64,000 nt of DNA, taken from contig JAAQVN010000001.1 in the NCBI GenBank assembly GCA_011754535.1, forward strand, positions 2,294,001 through 2,358,000, in the 5' to 3' direction. Source of the DNA: Enterobacter asburiae. GTDB taxonomy: Bacteria > Pseudomonadota > Gammaproteobacteria > Enterobacterales > Enterobacteriaceae. This document shows positions 17,800 through 32,700 of the stretch, piece by piece. A program made the position numbers and the translations under genes. Position 1 is the stretch's first letter. The number at the start of each line of letters is the position of its first letter. The notes below the pieces were generated by a model. The model was not told the origin of the DNA, ran no database searches, and worked only from the letters and a program-made list of their open reading frames with translations.

Positions 17800-20700
17800 A
17801 TGAGTAACGTAAAGGTTGTTGATGTCATCATTCGTAAAACGGCGGAGAAAACTAAATTAACCGGCGAAGGAAATCTGTCGGTGTCAATTTCATCGCCGAG
17901 CGTGATTGAAATTCAGGGCTCTGCTCAGGACGTGGTGCGTTATGTCCGCCAGGGTAAAGACCTTCTCATTTATATGAAGGACGGCAGCGTTATTCGCTGC
18001 AATAACTATTTTGTCGAAGATCCTGACACCCAACATCAGTCAGAGCTGGTGTTCAACGACGGGCAGGAGCTGTCTCATATCTCTTTTGCCGATGCCGGTG
18101 AAGCGTCAGGCGTTGCCGTCACTGAATTATCCGCGCAGGCCACACCCATTAGCAGCATTGAACCCTTCCTGGAGCAGGGAAGCGTCCTGAGCGATGCGCC
18201 GTGGGGCTGGATTGCAGGGGCGGCATTAGGCGGTGGTGCTATTGGCGCCCTGCTGGCCCACGGCGGAGATGGCGAAACAAAAACCAAAGTTATTGATAAT
18301 ACAAAGGAAGTAGAAAGCGCCACGCCGACCTTTTTGCTGTCAGACAAGGTGGGCGACAAGCAGGGAGTACTGAGCGCAAACGCGATCACGGACGACAACG
18401 CGCCGACCTTTAGCGGTACCGGTCAGCCGGGCGCGACCATCCAGATTAAAGACGGCAGCGGTAGCACCATCGCCAGCGCGATGGTCAGTAAAGACGGTAC
18501 CTGGACGGTAAAACTCCCGACCCAGGCCGACGGAGAGCACACCTGGTCGGTGGTGCAGATCGACGGCAGTAAAACCACCTCTGCGGGCAGCATCACCGTC
18601 ACCGTCTCTACGGCCGAGGCCACGCTTACGCTGGCAACAACGGCGGGGGACAACGTGATTAACGCCAGCGAGCAGTCCGCAGGCTTTACGCTCTTCGGTA
18701 GCAGCCAGCATCTGGCTGAGGGAACCGACGTCTCCGTGACGCTGAACGGTAAAACCTACACCGCTCAGGTGGGGGCAGACGGCGCGTGGCGCGTTAACGT
18801 GCCTGCGGCAGACGCGCAGGCGCTCGGCGACGGCACCTGGACGGTCAACGTCAGCGGCAAAGACGCGGCGGGGAATACCGTGAGCGGAAGCCAGACGATT
18901 GGCGTGGATACCGCCGCGCCAACCCTCTCCGTCGATACGCTCGCGCAGGACAACATCATTAATGCCGCCGAGCACAACCAGCCGCTGACGCTGAGTGGTA
19001 AAACCAACGCGGAAGCCGGGCAGATAGTGACGGTGACGCTGAACGGCAAAAATTATAACGCCACGGTGGGCAGCGACGGCTCCTGGTCCGTCACGCTGGC
19101 GGCCAGCGAGGTGCAGGCCCTTAATGAGGGAAACCACACCCTGACGGTGAACGTCAGTGACAAAGCGGGCAACGGCTCGTCCGTGACCGCAGATTTCACG
19201 GTGGATACCACCGCGCCGGTCGTCACCATCAATACTGTCGCGGGTGACGACATTCTGAACACCGGCGAGCAGGGCCAGGCGCAGATTATTTCCGGGCAGG
19301 CGAGCGGCGCGGCGGCAGGGGATGTCGTCACCGTGACCGTTGGCGGCCAGACCTTCACCGGCGTAGTACAGGCAGACGGCAGCTGGAGCGTGGGTGTTCC
19401 TGCCTCCGTCATCGGCGCGCTGGGTGAGGGCAACCACACCATTGCCGTCTCCGTCACCGATGCGGCGGGGAATACCGGTAGCGCCACGCACGGCATTGCA
19501 CTGAGCGGCAACCCGCCGGAATTCACGATTGACGCCATCAGCCAGGACAACGTGCTGAATGCCCGGGAGGCGATGCAGCCGCTGAGCCTGACCGGAACCA
19601 GCAACCTGCCGGACGGCAGCGCCGTCACCGTGACGCTGAACAACGTCAGCTATCACGCTACCGTCGAAAACGGTATCTGGGCGGTCCAGGTGCCGGTGTC
19701 CGACGTCCTGAATCTGGCGAACACCCTTTACACCGTCAGCGTCAGCGGCACCGACAGTGTGGGCAACAGCGGCTCTGCCGGGGCGACGCTGCTGGTGGAT
19801 ACCGTGCTTCCGCAGGTTATTATCAACACCTTTGCGGGCGACAACCTGGTCAATAACGCCGAAGCTGGCGTGGACCAAACCCTCAGCGGTCGCGTTACCG
19901 GCGCGGCGGCGGGCGATACGGTGTCTGTTACCGTGGGCGGTAAGAGCTACAGTGCCACGGTGGGCAGCGATCTGACCTGGAGCGTGAAAATCCCGTCAGC
20001 GGATCTTCAGGCGTTTGGCGACGGGGATTTAACCTTCACCGCATCGGTGACCAATTCGCACGGCAATACCGGCACCGGCGAGCGCGATATCAATATCAAC
20101 GCGGAACTGCCGGGGCTGCGCGTAAACACCATTTCCGGCGATGACGTTATCAACGCCATCGAGCAGCAGCAGGACCTGACCGTCACCGGCGCCAGCACCC
20201 ACCTGGCCGCTGGCACGCCGATCGTCGTCACCATTAACAACGTCGAATATAACGCCGTGGTTACAGCCAGCGGCGGCTGGAGCATTGGTGTTCCTGCTGC
20301 GGACCTTCAGGCCTGGACGGCGGGAGAGGTGACGGTTAGCGTCAGCGCAAAAGATGCCTGGGGCAATACCGTTGCGGCTGAACACCCGATTGAACTCGAT
20401 CTCAACGCCGTGGCGGTCACCATTGATACCGTCTCCGGCGATGACCTGCTGAATGCGGCTGAAAAAGGCAGTGATTTAACCCTTTCCGGCCAGACGCAGG
20501 GCGTGGAGGCGGGGCAAACCGTGGTGGTGAAATTTGCCGACCAGACCTTTACCGCGCAGGTGCAGCAGGATGGCTCCTGGAGCCTGACCGTGCCCGCCAG
20601 CGCCATGGAAACGCTGATTGACGGGCGCGCGCAGGTGAGCGTCAGCGTCACTAACATCAGCGGCAACAGCGCGGACGCCGCGCGCGTGGTCACGGTGGAT

Positions 20701-23700
20701 ACGCAGCCTCCGGCGATTACGCTCGATAACCTGACCGACGACAACATTATCAACGCGGCGGAAGCGCAGCAGGATTTAGCGTTAAGCGGCAGCAGCACGG
20801 CGGAACCCGGCCAGACGGTCACCGTGACGCTGAACGGCAAAAACTATCAGACCACCGTCCAGGCGGACGGTACCTGGCAACTGAGCGTGCCCGCGGCCGA
20901 CGTGGGCGCGCTGGCAGACGGCATTGTTACCGTGACGGCAACCGTCAGCGACGTGGCGGGCAACACCAGCAGCGCCGATCGCGTGGGTCTGGTGGACGCA
21001 ACCGTACCGCAGGTAACCATTAACGAGTTTGTCACCGCCACCAACACTGTTAATCAGCTCGCCCATTCACAGGCGCAGATCCTGAGCGGCTCCGTCACCG
21101 GCGCGGCAGCGGGCGATCTTGTGACTGTCACCATTAACAGCGTGGATTACACCACCGTGGTGGACGCGGCGGGCAACTGGAGCCTCGGCCTGCCCGCGTC
21201 CGTCGTGCAGGGGCTGGCGGACGGCACCTGGACCATTAACGTCTCCGTGACCGACCAGTCCGGAAATACCGGCAGCAGTTCACTGGACGTGGTGGTGAAT
21301 ACCGTGACGCCAGCTATCGGCATTAACACGCTGGCGGCGGACGATGTGATCAATGCGACAGAGAAAGGCGAAGATCTGCAGATCTCCGGCTCCAGCAATC
21401 AGCCGGAAGGCACGACCATTACCGTGACCCTGAACGGTATCCACTATACGGCCACCGCTGACGCCAGCGGCAACTGGAGCGTGACCGTGCCTGCGGCCGC
21501 GGTCAGCGCGCTGGGCGAAGCCAGTTACACCGTGACGGCGAGCGTCACCGATAGCGTGGGCAACAGCGCCTCAACCTCACACGACGTGCTGGTGGACAGC
21601 TCGCTGCCGGTTGTAACGATCGACGCGCTGGCGGGCGACAATGTCGTTAACGCGGCGGAAGTGGCTGCAGGGCAAACCCTGACCGGCAAGGTGACGAATG
21701 CGGCGCCAGGTGACACTGTCACGATTGCTCTTGGCGGCCAGACATACACTGCAACCGTGCAGGACGATCTCTCCTGGAGCCTGCCGTTAACCCAGAGCCA
21801 GCTAACCGCGCTCGGCAACGGCGATTTGACCGTATCCGCCAGCGTTACCAACGCGCACGGCAATACCGGTTCGTCTTCGCTGGACTTCACCATCGACGCC
21901 CAACTGCCGGGCCTGCGTATTGATACCGTGGCGGGCGATGACGTCATTAACGTCATCGAACACGCGCAGAACCTGATTGTGTCCGGCTCAAGCACCGATC
22001 TGGCAGTGGGCAGCACCGTCACGGTGACCATTAACGGCAACGCCTATTCCGCCACCGTGCTGGCGGACGGCACCTGGCAGGCGGCGGTACCGGCGGCCGA
22101 TGTGTCACAGTGGGCGGACGGTTCGCTCACCATCAGCGCCAGCGCAAAAGATGCCTCCGGCAACCCGGTGACCATCGGCACCGTCGTGGACGTCGATCTC
22201 GCGCCTGTCGCCATCACCATCAGCAGCGTGACCGACGATAACGTGCTCAACGCGGCGGAAAAAGGCCAGGACCTGGTACTTTCCGGCTCCACGTCCAACG
22301 TTGAAGCGGGTCAGACCGTAACCATCACCTTCGCCGGTAAAACCTATACCACGACGGTGGATGCCAACGGCGACTGGACGTACACCGTTCCGGCAGCCGA
22401 TCTGAGCGGCCTGAAAGACGGCGACGCCAGCGTGCAGGTGAGCGTCACTAACGTCAACGGCAACGCGGCTTCGTCTGCGCAGGAATTCAGCGTCGATACC
22501 GCCGCGCCGACGGTCACGATTAACACCATCAGCGGCGATAACATGCTGAACGCGGCAGAGGCGGCGCAGGATCTGACCCTGAGCGGGACCTCTACTGCCG
22601 AGGTGGGCCAGACGGTCACCGTGAACTTCAACGGCAAGCAGTACAGCGCGCAGGTTCAGGCGGACGGCAGCTGGACGCTGGACGTGCCGGCAGCCGATCT
22701 GGTGGGTATTTCCGACGGCAGCGCCACGGTCACCGCTTCCGTTTCCGATAAAGCCGGCAACCCGGCCAGTGCGGATGCTTCCGTGCTGGTGGATACCACC
22801 GTACCGCAGATTAGCTTTAACATCGTTGCGGGCGACGACATCGTGAATATTGCCGAGCACGGCCAGGCGCTGATCGTCTCCGGTAAGGTGGCGGGCGCGC
22901 AGGCGGGCGACGTGATTACCGTCACCCTGAACGGTAAAGACTACACCGCCATGCTGGACGCGTCCGGAAGCTGGAGCGTGGGCGTTCCGGCGACGGACGT
23001 GGGTGCGCTGACAAACGGCGACCAGACGATTTCCGCGACCCTCACCGATAAAGCCGGTAACAGCACCACCGCGACGCACGAGTTTGACGTCTCCCTGACT
23101 GCGCCGGTCATTGCCATCAATACCCTGGCGGGTGACGACGTGATTAACGCCGTCGAGAAAGGTCAGGATCTGCAGGTGTCCGGTACCAGCAACCAGCCTG
23201 AGGGTACCACCATTACGGTGACCCTGAACGGCATCAATTACACCGCTACTACCGACGCCAGCGGCAGCTGGAGCGTCACCGTTCCGGCGGTAAACGTTGC
23301 TGCGCTGGGCGAAGCGAACTATGCCGTGACGGCAGCAGTGACCGACGCGGCGGGCAACAGCGCAAGCGCCAGCCATGACGTGCTGGTCGACAGCGCGCTG
23401 CCGCAGGTGTCCATCAACCCTGTTGCCACGGACGATGTCATTAACGCAGCGGAAGTGGCTAGCGGGCAGACCCTGAGTGGCAAAGTGAGCGGTGCGGCGA
23501 GCGGTGACACTGTCACTATCTCAGTCGGCGGCAATACGTATACTGCCACCGTTCAGGACGATCTGAGCTGGTCGGTCAACGTGCCGTCCACGGTCTTAAC
23601 CGCCATCGGTAACGGCGATCTGACGGTGTCAGCCAGCGTCACCAACGGCCACGGCAACACCGGCTCCGGCGAGCGCGACATCACCATTGATGCCAACCTG

Positions 23701-26700
23701 CCGGGCCTGCGCGTCGATACCGTGGCGGGCGACGATGTCATCAACAGCATTGAGCACGCTCAGAACCTGATTATCACCGGCTCCAGCGACGGCCTGGCAG
23801 CGGGCGCGGCGTTAACAGTCACCGTCAACGGCAAAACCTACGCCGCAACGGTGCTGGCGGACGGCACCTGGACGGCGGCCATTCCGGCGGCAGACGTCAG
23901 CGCGCTCGGTGCAGGCACGGTCACCGTGAAGGTCGAGGGGAATAGCGCGGCGGGCAACCCGGTCTCCATCAGCCATGACGTGACGGTGGATCTGGCGGCG
24001 GTCGCCATCAGCATTGACGCGATTGCCACCGACGACGTGATTAACGCGGCGGAGAAAGGCGCGGACCTGGTGCTGTCCGGCTCCACCACCAACGTAGAAG
24101 AAAACCAGACCGTCACCATCACCTTCGGCGGCAAGTCGTACACCGCGACCGTGGATGCCAGCGGCAACTGGACGGCGACCGTACCGTCTGCCGATTTGGG
24201 CAGCCTGAAGGACGGCGATGCCAGCGTGCAGGTGAGCGTCACCAACGTGAACGGCAACAGCGCGTCGGCAGGCCGCGAGTACAGCGTGGACGCCACCGCG
24301 CCGACGGTGTCTATCGAGATCGTCAGCGACAATAACATCATCAATGCGGCCGAGGCGCAGCAGGATCTGGTCGTTAATGGTGTAACCAACGCCGAAGCGG
24401 GCCAGACCGTTACCGTGACGCTGAACGGCGTGGACTACAGTACCACCGTGCAGGCAAACGGCAGCTGGAGCGTGACCGTGCCGTCCGCGGATCTGAGCGG
24501 CATTAGCGACGGTAGCTACACCATCAGCGCCGCCGTGTCTGATAAGGCGGGCAACCCGGCCTCTGCGGATCGCGACGTGCTGGTCGATACCACCGTCCCG
24601 CAGCTGACCATTAACACCGTTTCCGACGACGACGTGATCAACAGCGTCGAGCACGCGCAGGCCCTGATTGTCACCGGTTCCGTGACCGGCGCGGCTGCGG
24701 GCGACGTGGTCACCGTTACCCTCAATAACAAATCGTACACCGCCACCCTGGACGCCTCCGGCAACTGGAGCGTGGGCGTACCTGCGGCAGACGTTACCGC
24801 TCTCACTGCCGGGGATTACACCATCACCGCGGCGCTGACCGATAAAGCGGGCAACAGCAACAGCGCCACACACGGCGTGGAGGTGAACCTGACCGCGCCG
24901 GTGCTGACCATTGACACCGTTTCCGGTGACGATGTGATCAACAATACCGAGAAAACCGAGGAACTGACGATCTCCGGTACGGCCTCCGGCCTGGCGACGG
25001 GCGCGGTAGTGACCGTGATGCTGAACGGCAAAGCGTACAGCGCGCAGGTAGACAGCAACGGAAAATGGACTACCACCGTTCCGGCTAGTGAGGTAGGTCA
25101 ACTGGGCGAGGCGCTTTACACCGTCACCGCATCGGCGACGGACAGCGTTGGCAACAGCACCAGCGCGTCGCACGCCGTGAACGTCGAGTCCGTTCTGCCG
25201 GGGGTTATCATCAACACCGTCGCGGGTGATGACGTTATTAACGCGGCGGAGCTGGCAGCCGGGCAGACCATCAGCGGTAAGGTGGTGAATGCCGAAGCGG
25301 GCAACACCGTGACCGTGACCATTGGCGGCAACAGCTACACCGCAACGGTGCAGAGCGATCTCACCTGGTCCGTGAACGTGCCGTCCGACGTGCTGACCGC
25401 GCTGGGTAACGGCGATCTGACCGTGTCAGCCAGCGTTACCAACGACGTGGGCAATAGCGGAACGGGCGAGCGCGAAATCGTGATAGACGCTAACCTGCCG
25501 GGCCTGCGCGTGGATACCGTGGCGGGTGACGACGTGATCAACAGCATCGAACGTACTCAAAACCTGATTATCACCGGCTCCAGCGACGGCCTTGCAGCGG
25601 GCGCGACGCTGACCGTGACTGTAAACAACAAAACCTATCCGGCGACCGTGCTGGCCGACGGCACCTGGAGCGCGGCTATTCCGGCGGCAGACGTCAGCGC
25701 GCTGAACGCAGGCACGGTCACCGTGACCGTCACGGGCCAGAGCAGCGCGGGTAACCCGGTTTCCATCAGCCACGATGTGACGGTGGATCTGGCAAGCGTC
25801 GCCATCAGCATTGACGCCATCGCCACGGATGATGTGATTAACGCGGCCGAGAAGGGCGCGGATCTGCTGCTCTCCGGCACCACAAGCAATGTGGAAGAAA
25901 ACCAGACCGTCACCATCATCTTCGGCGGCAAGAGCTATACCGCGACCGTAGGCCCCGATGGCAAGTGGACGACCACGGTGCCATCAGCCGATCTGGCGGG
26001 CCAGAAAGACGGCGACGCCAGCGTGCAGGTGAGCGTCACCAACGTCAACGGCAACAGCGCCTCGGCGGGCCGCGAGTACAGCGTGGATGCGACCGCGCCG
26101 TCCGTGACCATAAACACCCTGGCGACGGACGACATTCTGAACGCGACGGAGGCGAAAGCCGATCTGACCGTATCCGGTACCAGCACCGCCGAAGCGGGCC
26201 AGACGGTCACCGTCTCGCTGAACGGTAAAGACTACACCACAACCGTCAGCGCAGACGGCAACTGGACGCTGAACGTTCCGGCGGCAGATCTGGCTGGGTT
26301 AACCGACGGCAGCGTGACCGTCACCGCATCGGTAAGCGATAAAGCGGGTAACCCGGCGTCCGTGGATCACAACCTGGCGGTAGATATCACCGCGCCTGCG
26401 GTGACCATCAACACCGTTGCGGGTGATGATGTCATTAACATTACAGAGCACGGCCAGGCGCAAATCATCAGCGGCACCGCCACAGGCGCGGCAGCGGGCG
26501 ATAAGGTCACCGTCACGATTGGCGGCCAGACCTACACCACCGTGCTGGACGCGGCGGGTAACTGGAGCGTGGGCGTACCGGCGAACGTGATTTCCGGCCT
26601 CAGCGACGGCACCGTGACCATCACGGCGTCAGTCACCGACGCGGCGGGCAATACCGGCACCGGCACGCATAACGTGACCGTGGATACCGGGCTGCCATCG

Positions 26701-29700
26701 GTGGCCTTCAACGCCATCAGCGGCGATAACGTTCTGAACGCGGCAGAAAAAGGTCAGGATCTGAACGTCAGCGGCACCAGCGCCAACCTTGCGGAAGGCA
26801 CCGTGGTGACCGTAACCCTGAACGGTAAAAACTACACGGCGACAACGGCGGCAGACGGCACCTGGAGCCTGACGGTTCCGGCCGCCGATCTGGCCGGCCT
26901 CGGCCAGGCTAACTACACCCTGAACGCGACCGCCACCAACGGCGTGGGCAACAGCGTGAGCAACACCGCGAACCTGCTGGTGGACACCGCGCTGCCGACC
27001 GTCACTATCAATACCGTGGCGGGCGATAACGTCATTAACGCGGCGGAAGTGGCAGCGGGCCAGACCCTGAGCGGCACCGTGGCGAATGCCGAAGCGGGTA
27101 ACACCGTTACCGTCACCCTCGGCGGAAACACGTACACCGCAACGGTGCAGGACGATCTGACTTGGTCCGTGAACGTGCCGTCTGACGTGCTGGCCGCCCT
27201 GGGCAACGGCAGCCTGAGCGTGACGGCGACCGTCACCAACGGCCACGGCAACACCGGTTCCGGCGAGCGTGACATTGCCATTGACGCTAACCTGCCGGGT
27301 CTGCGCGTGGATACCGTGGCGGGCGACAATGTCGTCAACAGCATTGAGCACGCGCAGAACCTGATTGTCACCGGCTCCAGCGACGGGCTGGCATCGGGCA
27401 CGGCGCTGACGGTGACCGTCAACGGTAAAGACTATGCGGCTACAGTGCTGGCGGACGGCACCTGGAGTGCGGCGATCCCGTCCACCGACGTGAGCGCGTG
27501 GCCGGAAGGCACCGTCAAAATCAGCGTTACCGGCGACAGCGCGGCGGGCAACCCGATTACCATCAGCCACGACGTGACGGTGGATCTGGCGACCGTTGCC
27601 ATCAGCATCAATTCCATCGCTACCGACGACGTGATTAACGCGGCGGAGAAGGGCGCGGATCTGGTGCTGTCCGGTGCGACCACCAACGTGGAAGCCGGGC
27701 AGACCGTGACCATCAGCCTGAACGGCAAAATCTATACCGCGACAGTAGACGACAGCGGTAACTGGACCTGGACCGTGCCGTCTGCGGATCTGGTACACCT
27801 CAAGGATGGCGACGCCAGCGTGCAGGTGAGCGTCACTAATGTGAACGGCAACAGCGCCTCGGCGGGCCGCGAGTACAGCGTGGATGCCACCGCGCCGTCC
27901 GTGACCATCAATACCCTGGCATCCGACGATATTCTGAATGCTGCAGAAGCGCAGTCCGATCTGACCATTTCCGGCACCACCACCGCCGAAGCGGGCCAGA
28001 CCGTGACCGTGACGCTGAACGGCAAAGACTACACCACAACCGCAGGCGAGGACGGCAGCTGGACGCTGAACGTTCCGGCGGCGGATCTGGCATCGCTCGG
28101 CGACGGCAGCGTCACCGTGACGGCGAGCGTCAGCGACAAGGCGGGCAACCCGGCGTCGGTTGATCACACTCTGACGGTGGACGTGACCGTGCCTGCGGTG
28201 ACCATCAACACCGTGGCGGGAGACGACGTGATTAACATCGCTGAGCACGCTCAGGCGCAGATCGTCAGCGGCACCGCCACCGGCGCGGCGGCGGGCGATA
28301 AGGTCACCGTCACGATTGGCGGCCAGACGTACACCACCGTGCTGGACGCGGCGGGCAACTGGAGCGTCGGCGTACCGGCCAGCGTCATTTCCGGCCTCAG
28401 CGACGGCACCGTAACCGTTACTGCGTCAGTCACCGACGCGGCGGGCAACACCGGCACCGGCACGCATAACGTGACCGTCGATACCGGCCTGCCGTCCGTG
28501 GCGTTCAACGCCATCAGCGGCGACAACGTGCTGAACGCGGTGGAGAAAGGCCAGGACCTGAGCGTCAGCGGCACCAGCGCCAACCTGGCGGAAGGCACTG
28601 TGGTGACCGTGACCCTGAACGGTAAAAACTACGCGGCCACGACGGCGGCAGACGGCACCTGGAGCCTGACCGTTCCGGCAGCGGATCTGGCGGGGCTGGG
28701 CGAAGCGAACTACACCCTGAGCGTCGCCGCCACCAACGGCGTGGGCAACAGCATCAGCAATACGGCGACCCTTCTGGTGGACACCGCGCTGCCAACCGTC
28801 ACCATCAACACCGTGGCGGGCGATAACATCATCAACGCGGCGGAAGTGGCGGCAGGCCAGACCATCAGCGGTAAGGTAGCGAACGCGGAAGCGGGCAACA
28901 CGGTAACCGTGAATATCGGTGGCAACAGCTACACCGCAACGGTGCAGAGCGATCTGACCTGGTCCGTTAACGTGCCGGAATCCGTCCTGACAGCCCTGGG
29001 CAACGGCAATTTGACCGTATCGGCGACCGTCACCAACGGCCACGGCAACACTGGCGCGGGCGAGCGCGAAATCGTTATAGACGCCAGCCTGCCGGGTCTG
29101 CGCATTGATACCGTGGCGGGCGACGATGTGATCAACAGCATCGAGCACGGACAGAACCTGATTATCACCGGCTCCAGCGACGGGCTCGCGGCGGGCACCA
29201 CGCTCACCGTGACCGTCAATGGCAAAACCTATGCGGCCTCCGTGCTGGCAGATGGCAGCTGGAGCGCGGCGATCCCGGCGGCAGACGTTGGTGCCCTTGC
29301 TGCGGGCACGGTCACCGTGACCGTTGCTGGCCAGAGCGCGGCGGGCAACCCGGTGACCATCAGCCACGATGTCACCGTCGATCTGTCTGTCGTTGCCGTC
29401 AGTATCGATGCGATTGCCACCGACGACGTGATTAACGCGGCGGAGAAGGGCGCGGATCTGGTGCTCTCGGGCAGCACCTCGAACGTGGAGGAAAACCAGA
29501 CCGTTACCGTTACCTTCGGCGGCAAGACGTACACCACGAAAGTGGACGCCGACGGTAACTGGACGGCAACCGTACCGTCTGCGGATCTCGCGGGCCTGAA
29601 AGAGGGCGATGCCAGCGTGCAGGTGAACGTCACCAACGCGCACGGCAACAGCGCCTCGGCGGGCCGCGAGTACAGCGTGGATACGACCGCGCCTGCCGTG

Positions 29701-32700
29701 ACCATTGATACGGTGGCCGGTGATAACGTGATTAACGCCAGCGAAGCGGCTGCGGGCGTGACCGTCTCCGGTACCACCACGGCGGAAGCCGGGCAGACGG
29801 TCACCGTGACGCTGGGCGGTAAGAGCTATACCGCGCAGGTGCAGCAGGGCGGCATCTGGAGCGTGAACGTGCCGGGCACAGACCTGTCCGCACTGGCGGA
29901 TAACGGCTACACCGTGCAGGCCAGCGTGAGCGACGCCGCGGGTAACCCGGGCAGCGCGGGCAAGACGATAACGCTTGATACCACGCCGCCGACCGTCAGC
30001 TTTAACGCTGTCGCGGGCGATAACGTCATCAACAGCGTGGAGCACGGGCAGGCGCAGATTGTCAGCGGCACGGCAACCGGCGCGAGCGTCGGCGATAAGC
30101 TGGTCATCACCATCGGTTCGAACCAGTACACCACCACCGTTGACGCCAGCGGTAACTGGAGCGTGGGCGTTCCGGCCAGCGTGATTTCCGCGCTGACCGA
30201 CGGCACCGTGACCCTCAGCGCGACGATTACCGACAGCGCGGGCAACAGCAGCACCCGCACCCACGATGTGGAGGTCAATACTGCATCGGTCGGGCTGACG
30301 GTTAACACCATCAGCGGCGATGACGTCATTAACGCGGCAGAAGCGGGCAGTTCACTGGTGATTAACGGCTCCAGCGCCCAGTTCGCCAGCGGAACCCAGG
30401 TCACCGTGACGCTGAACGGCAAGACCTATACGGCCACCATCCAGAACGACGGCAGCTGGACGACCACCGTTCCGGCCGCCGACGTTGGTGCCCTGGCGGA
30501 TGGCGCGAGCTATCAGGTGTCTGTGTCGGCGCAGGACAGCGCGGGCAACAGCGCGTCGGCGACGCACGGCATCAGCGTGGATACCACCGCGCCGGTCGTG
30601 AGCATTGCGACGCTGTCGGGTGACGACATGCTGAACGCGCTTGAAGCGCAGCAGCCGCTGACCGTGCACGGCTCCTCCAGCGCGGAGGCGGGCCAGAGCG
30701 TCACCGTTTCCCTGGGCGGTAAGACCTACACCGCCACCGTGGCAAACGACGGCACCTGGACGCTCGACGTGCCGGCGGCAGATCTGGCCGCCCTGAGCCA
30801 GGGCGCGCTGACGGTCACCGCATCGGTCAACGACAAAGCCGGCAACGGCGGCCAGACCACGCATACCTTAACGGTAGACACCGTCGCGCCAACCGTAACC
30901 ATCAGCACCGTGGCCGATGACGATATCGTCAACAACGCGGAGCAGCTGGCGGGCCAGACGATCCGTGGTACCACCACGGCGGAACAGGGCCAGACGGTGA
31001 CCGTCTCCTTCAACGGGCACAGCTATCAGGCAACCGTTGGTGCGGACGGATCGTGGTCGGTCTTCGTGCCGGGCCGCGATTTCCTCGGCCTGAGCGACGG
31101 GGATTACACCATCACCGCTTCAGTAAGCGACAGGGCGGGCAACCCGGGCAGCGCAACGCACGACGTGACGCTGAACGGCGATGTCCCAACCATCACCATT
31201 AACACCTTTGCGCAGGACGATATCGTCAACGCCGCCGAGCACGGAACGCCGCTGATTATCAGCGGCACCACCGACGCCCCGGCGGGCCAGACGGTGACCA
31301 TCACCCTGAACGGTAAAACCTATACGGCGACCGTGCAGAATGACGGCTCCTGGAGCTACACGCTGGGCAGCGCAGACGTGGCCGCGCTGGCGGACGGCGG
31401 TTCGTACGTGATTAACGCGCAGGTCAGCAACGCCATCGGCAACAGCGCCAGCGATAACCACACCGTCACGGTGGATCTCACCGCGCCGTCGATGGGCATC
31501 AGCATTGATTCGCTGCAAAACGACACCGGCCTGAGCGCGAGTGATTTCATCACCAACGACGCTCAGGTGGTGGTCAACGGCTCGCTGACCTCGCAGCTCG
31601 GCAATAACGAAAAGGCGCAGATCAGCCTTGACGGCGGCACCACCTGGATTGACCTGACCGTGACCGGCACCAGCTGGCGCTACACCGATGGTCGCACCCT
31701 GACGGACGGTACGTACCAGTACCAGGTGCGCGTTATCGATAACGCGGGCAACGTCGGGGCGACGGACAGCCAGGACGTGGTGATTGACCTGACGAAGCCA
31801 GCGGCTACGACGATTACGGTCGATTCCATCACCCATGATACCGGCCTGTCCGGCAGCGACTTTATCACCAGCGACAACCAGATCAGCCTGAAAGGGACGC
31901 TCGGCGCGGCGCTGGGCAGCGGCGACCACGCGCAGATCAGTCTGGACGGCGGCGTTACCTGGATCGACGTCAGCGTCAGCGGCCTGAGCTGGACGTACGT
32001 TGATGGCCGCACGCTGGCCGACGGGGATTACAACTACCAGCTGCGCGTGATTGACGACGCGGGCAATATCAGCGCCACCGCCAGCCAGGTGGTGACCATT
32101 GATACGGTTGCACCGGACGCCAGTAAAACTATCGCCATCGATAGCATCAGCGACGATACCGGTCTGAGCGGCAGCGACTTTATCACTAACGATACGTCCC
32201 TGACCCTGCACGGCTCGCTCGGCGCGACGCTGGCGGACGGTGAGTATGCCCAGATCAGCATCGACGGTGGCGTTACCTGGCAAAACGTGATTGTCACCGG
32301 CAACAGCTGGTACTACGTGGACGGTCGCACGCTGGGTAACCAGACCTATGACTACTACGTTCGCGTTGTGGATGCGGCGGGCAACGTGGGCGCCAGCGCC
32401 CATCAGCAGGTGACCGTCGATACGGTCGCCCCGGATGCGGCGATTACGGTGACCGTGGATAACATCACCGTGGATACCGGCTTCGACAATAACGACTTCC
32501 TGACCAGTTCGACCTCGTACACGCTACACGGAACGCTCGGCGCAGAACTCGGCGCGGGTGAATTCGTGCAGGTGAGCGTGGATGGCGGCAGCACCTGGGT
32601 GTACGCCACCGTAAGCGGTACGCAGTGGAGCTACAGCGACACCCGTACCCTGACCGACGGTAGCCATAACTATCAGGTGCGGGTCGTTGACCAGGCAGGC

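Noticed and set aside
28426..30264. Long open frame (612 codons) on the minus strand within the adhesin, with similar ones at 18340-19878, 22105-23376, 23812-25173, 26629-28248 and 31120-32403
   Set aside because: They recur with the adhesin repeats and are a by-product of its GC-rich, repetitive codon use. The translations are Arg/His/Gly-rich without any domain and lie wholly inside a certain gene.
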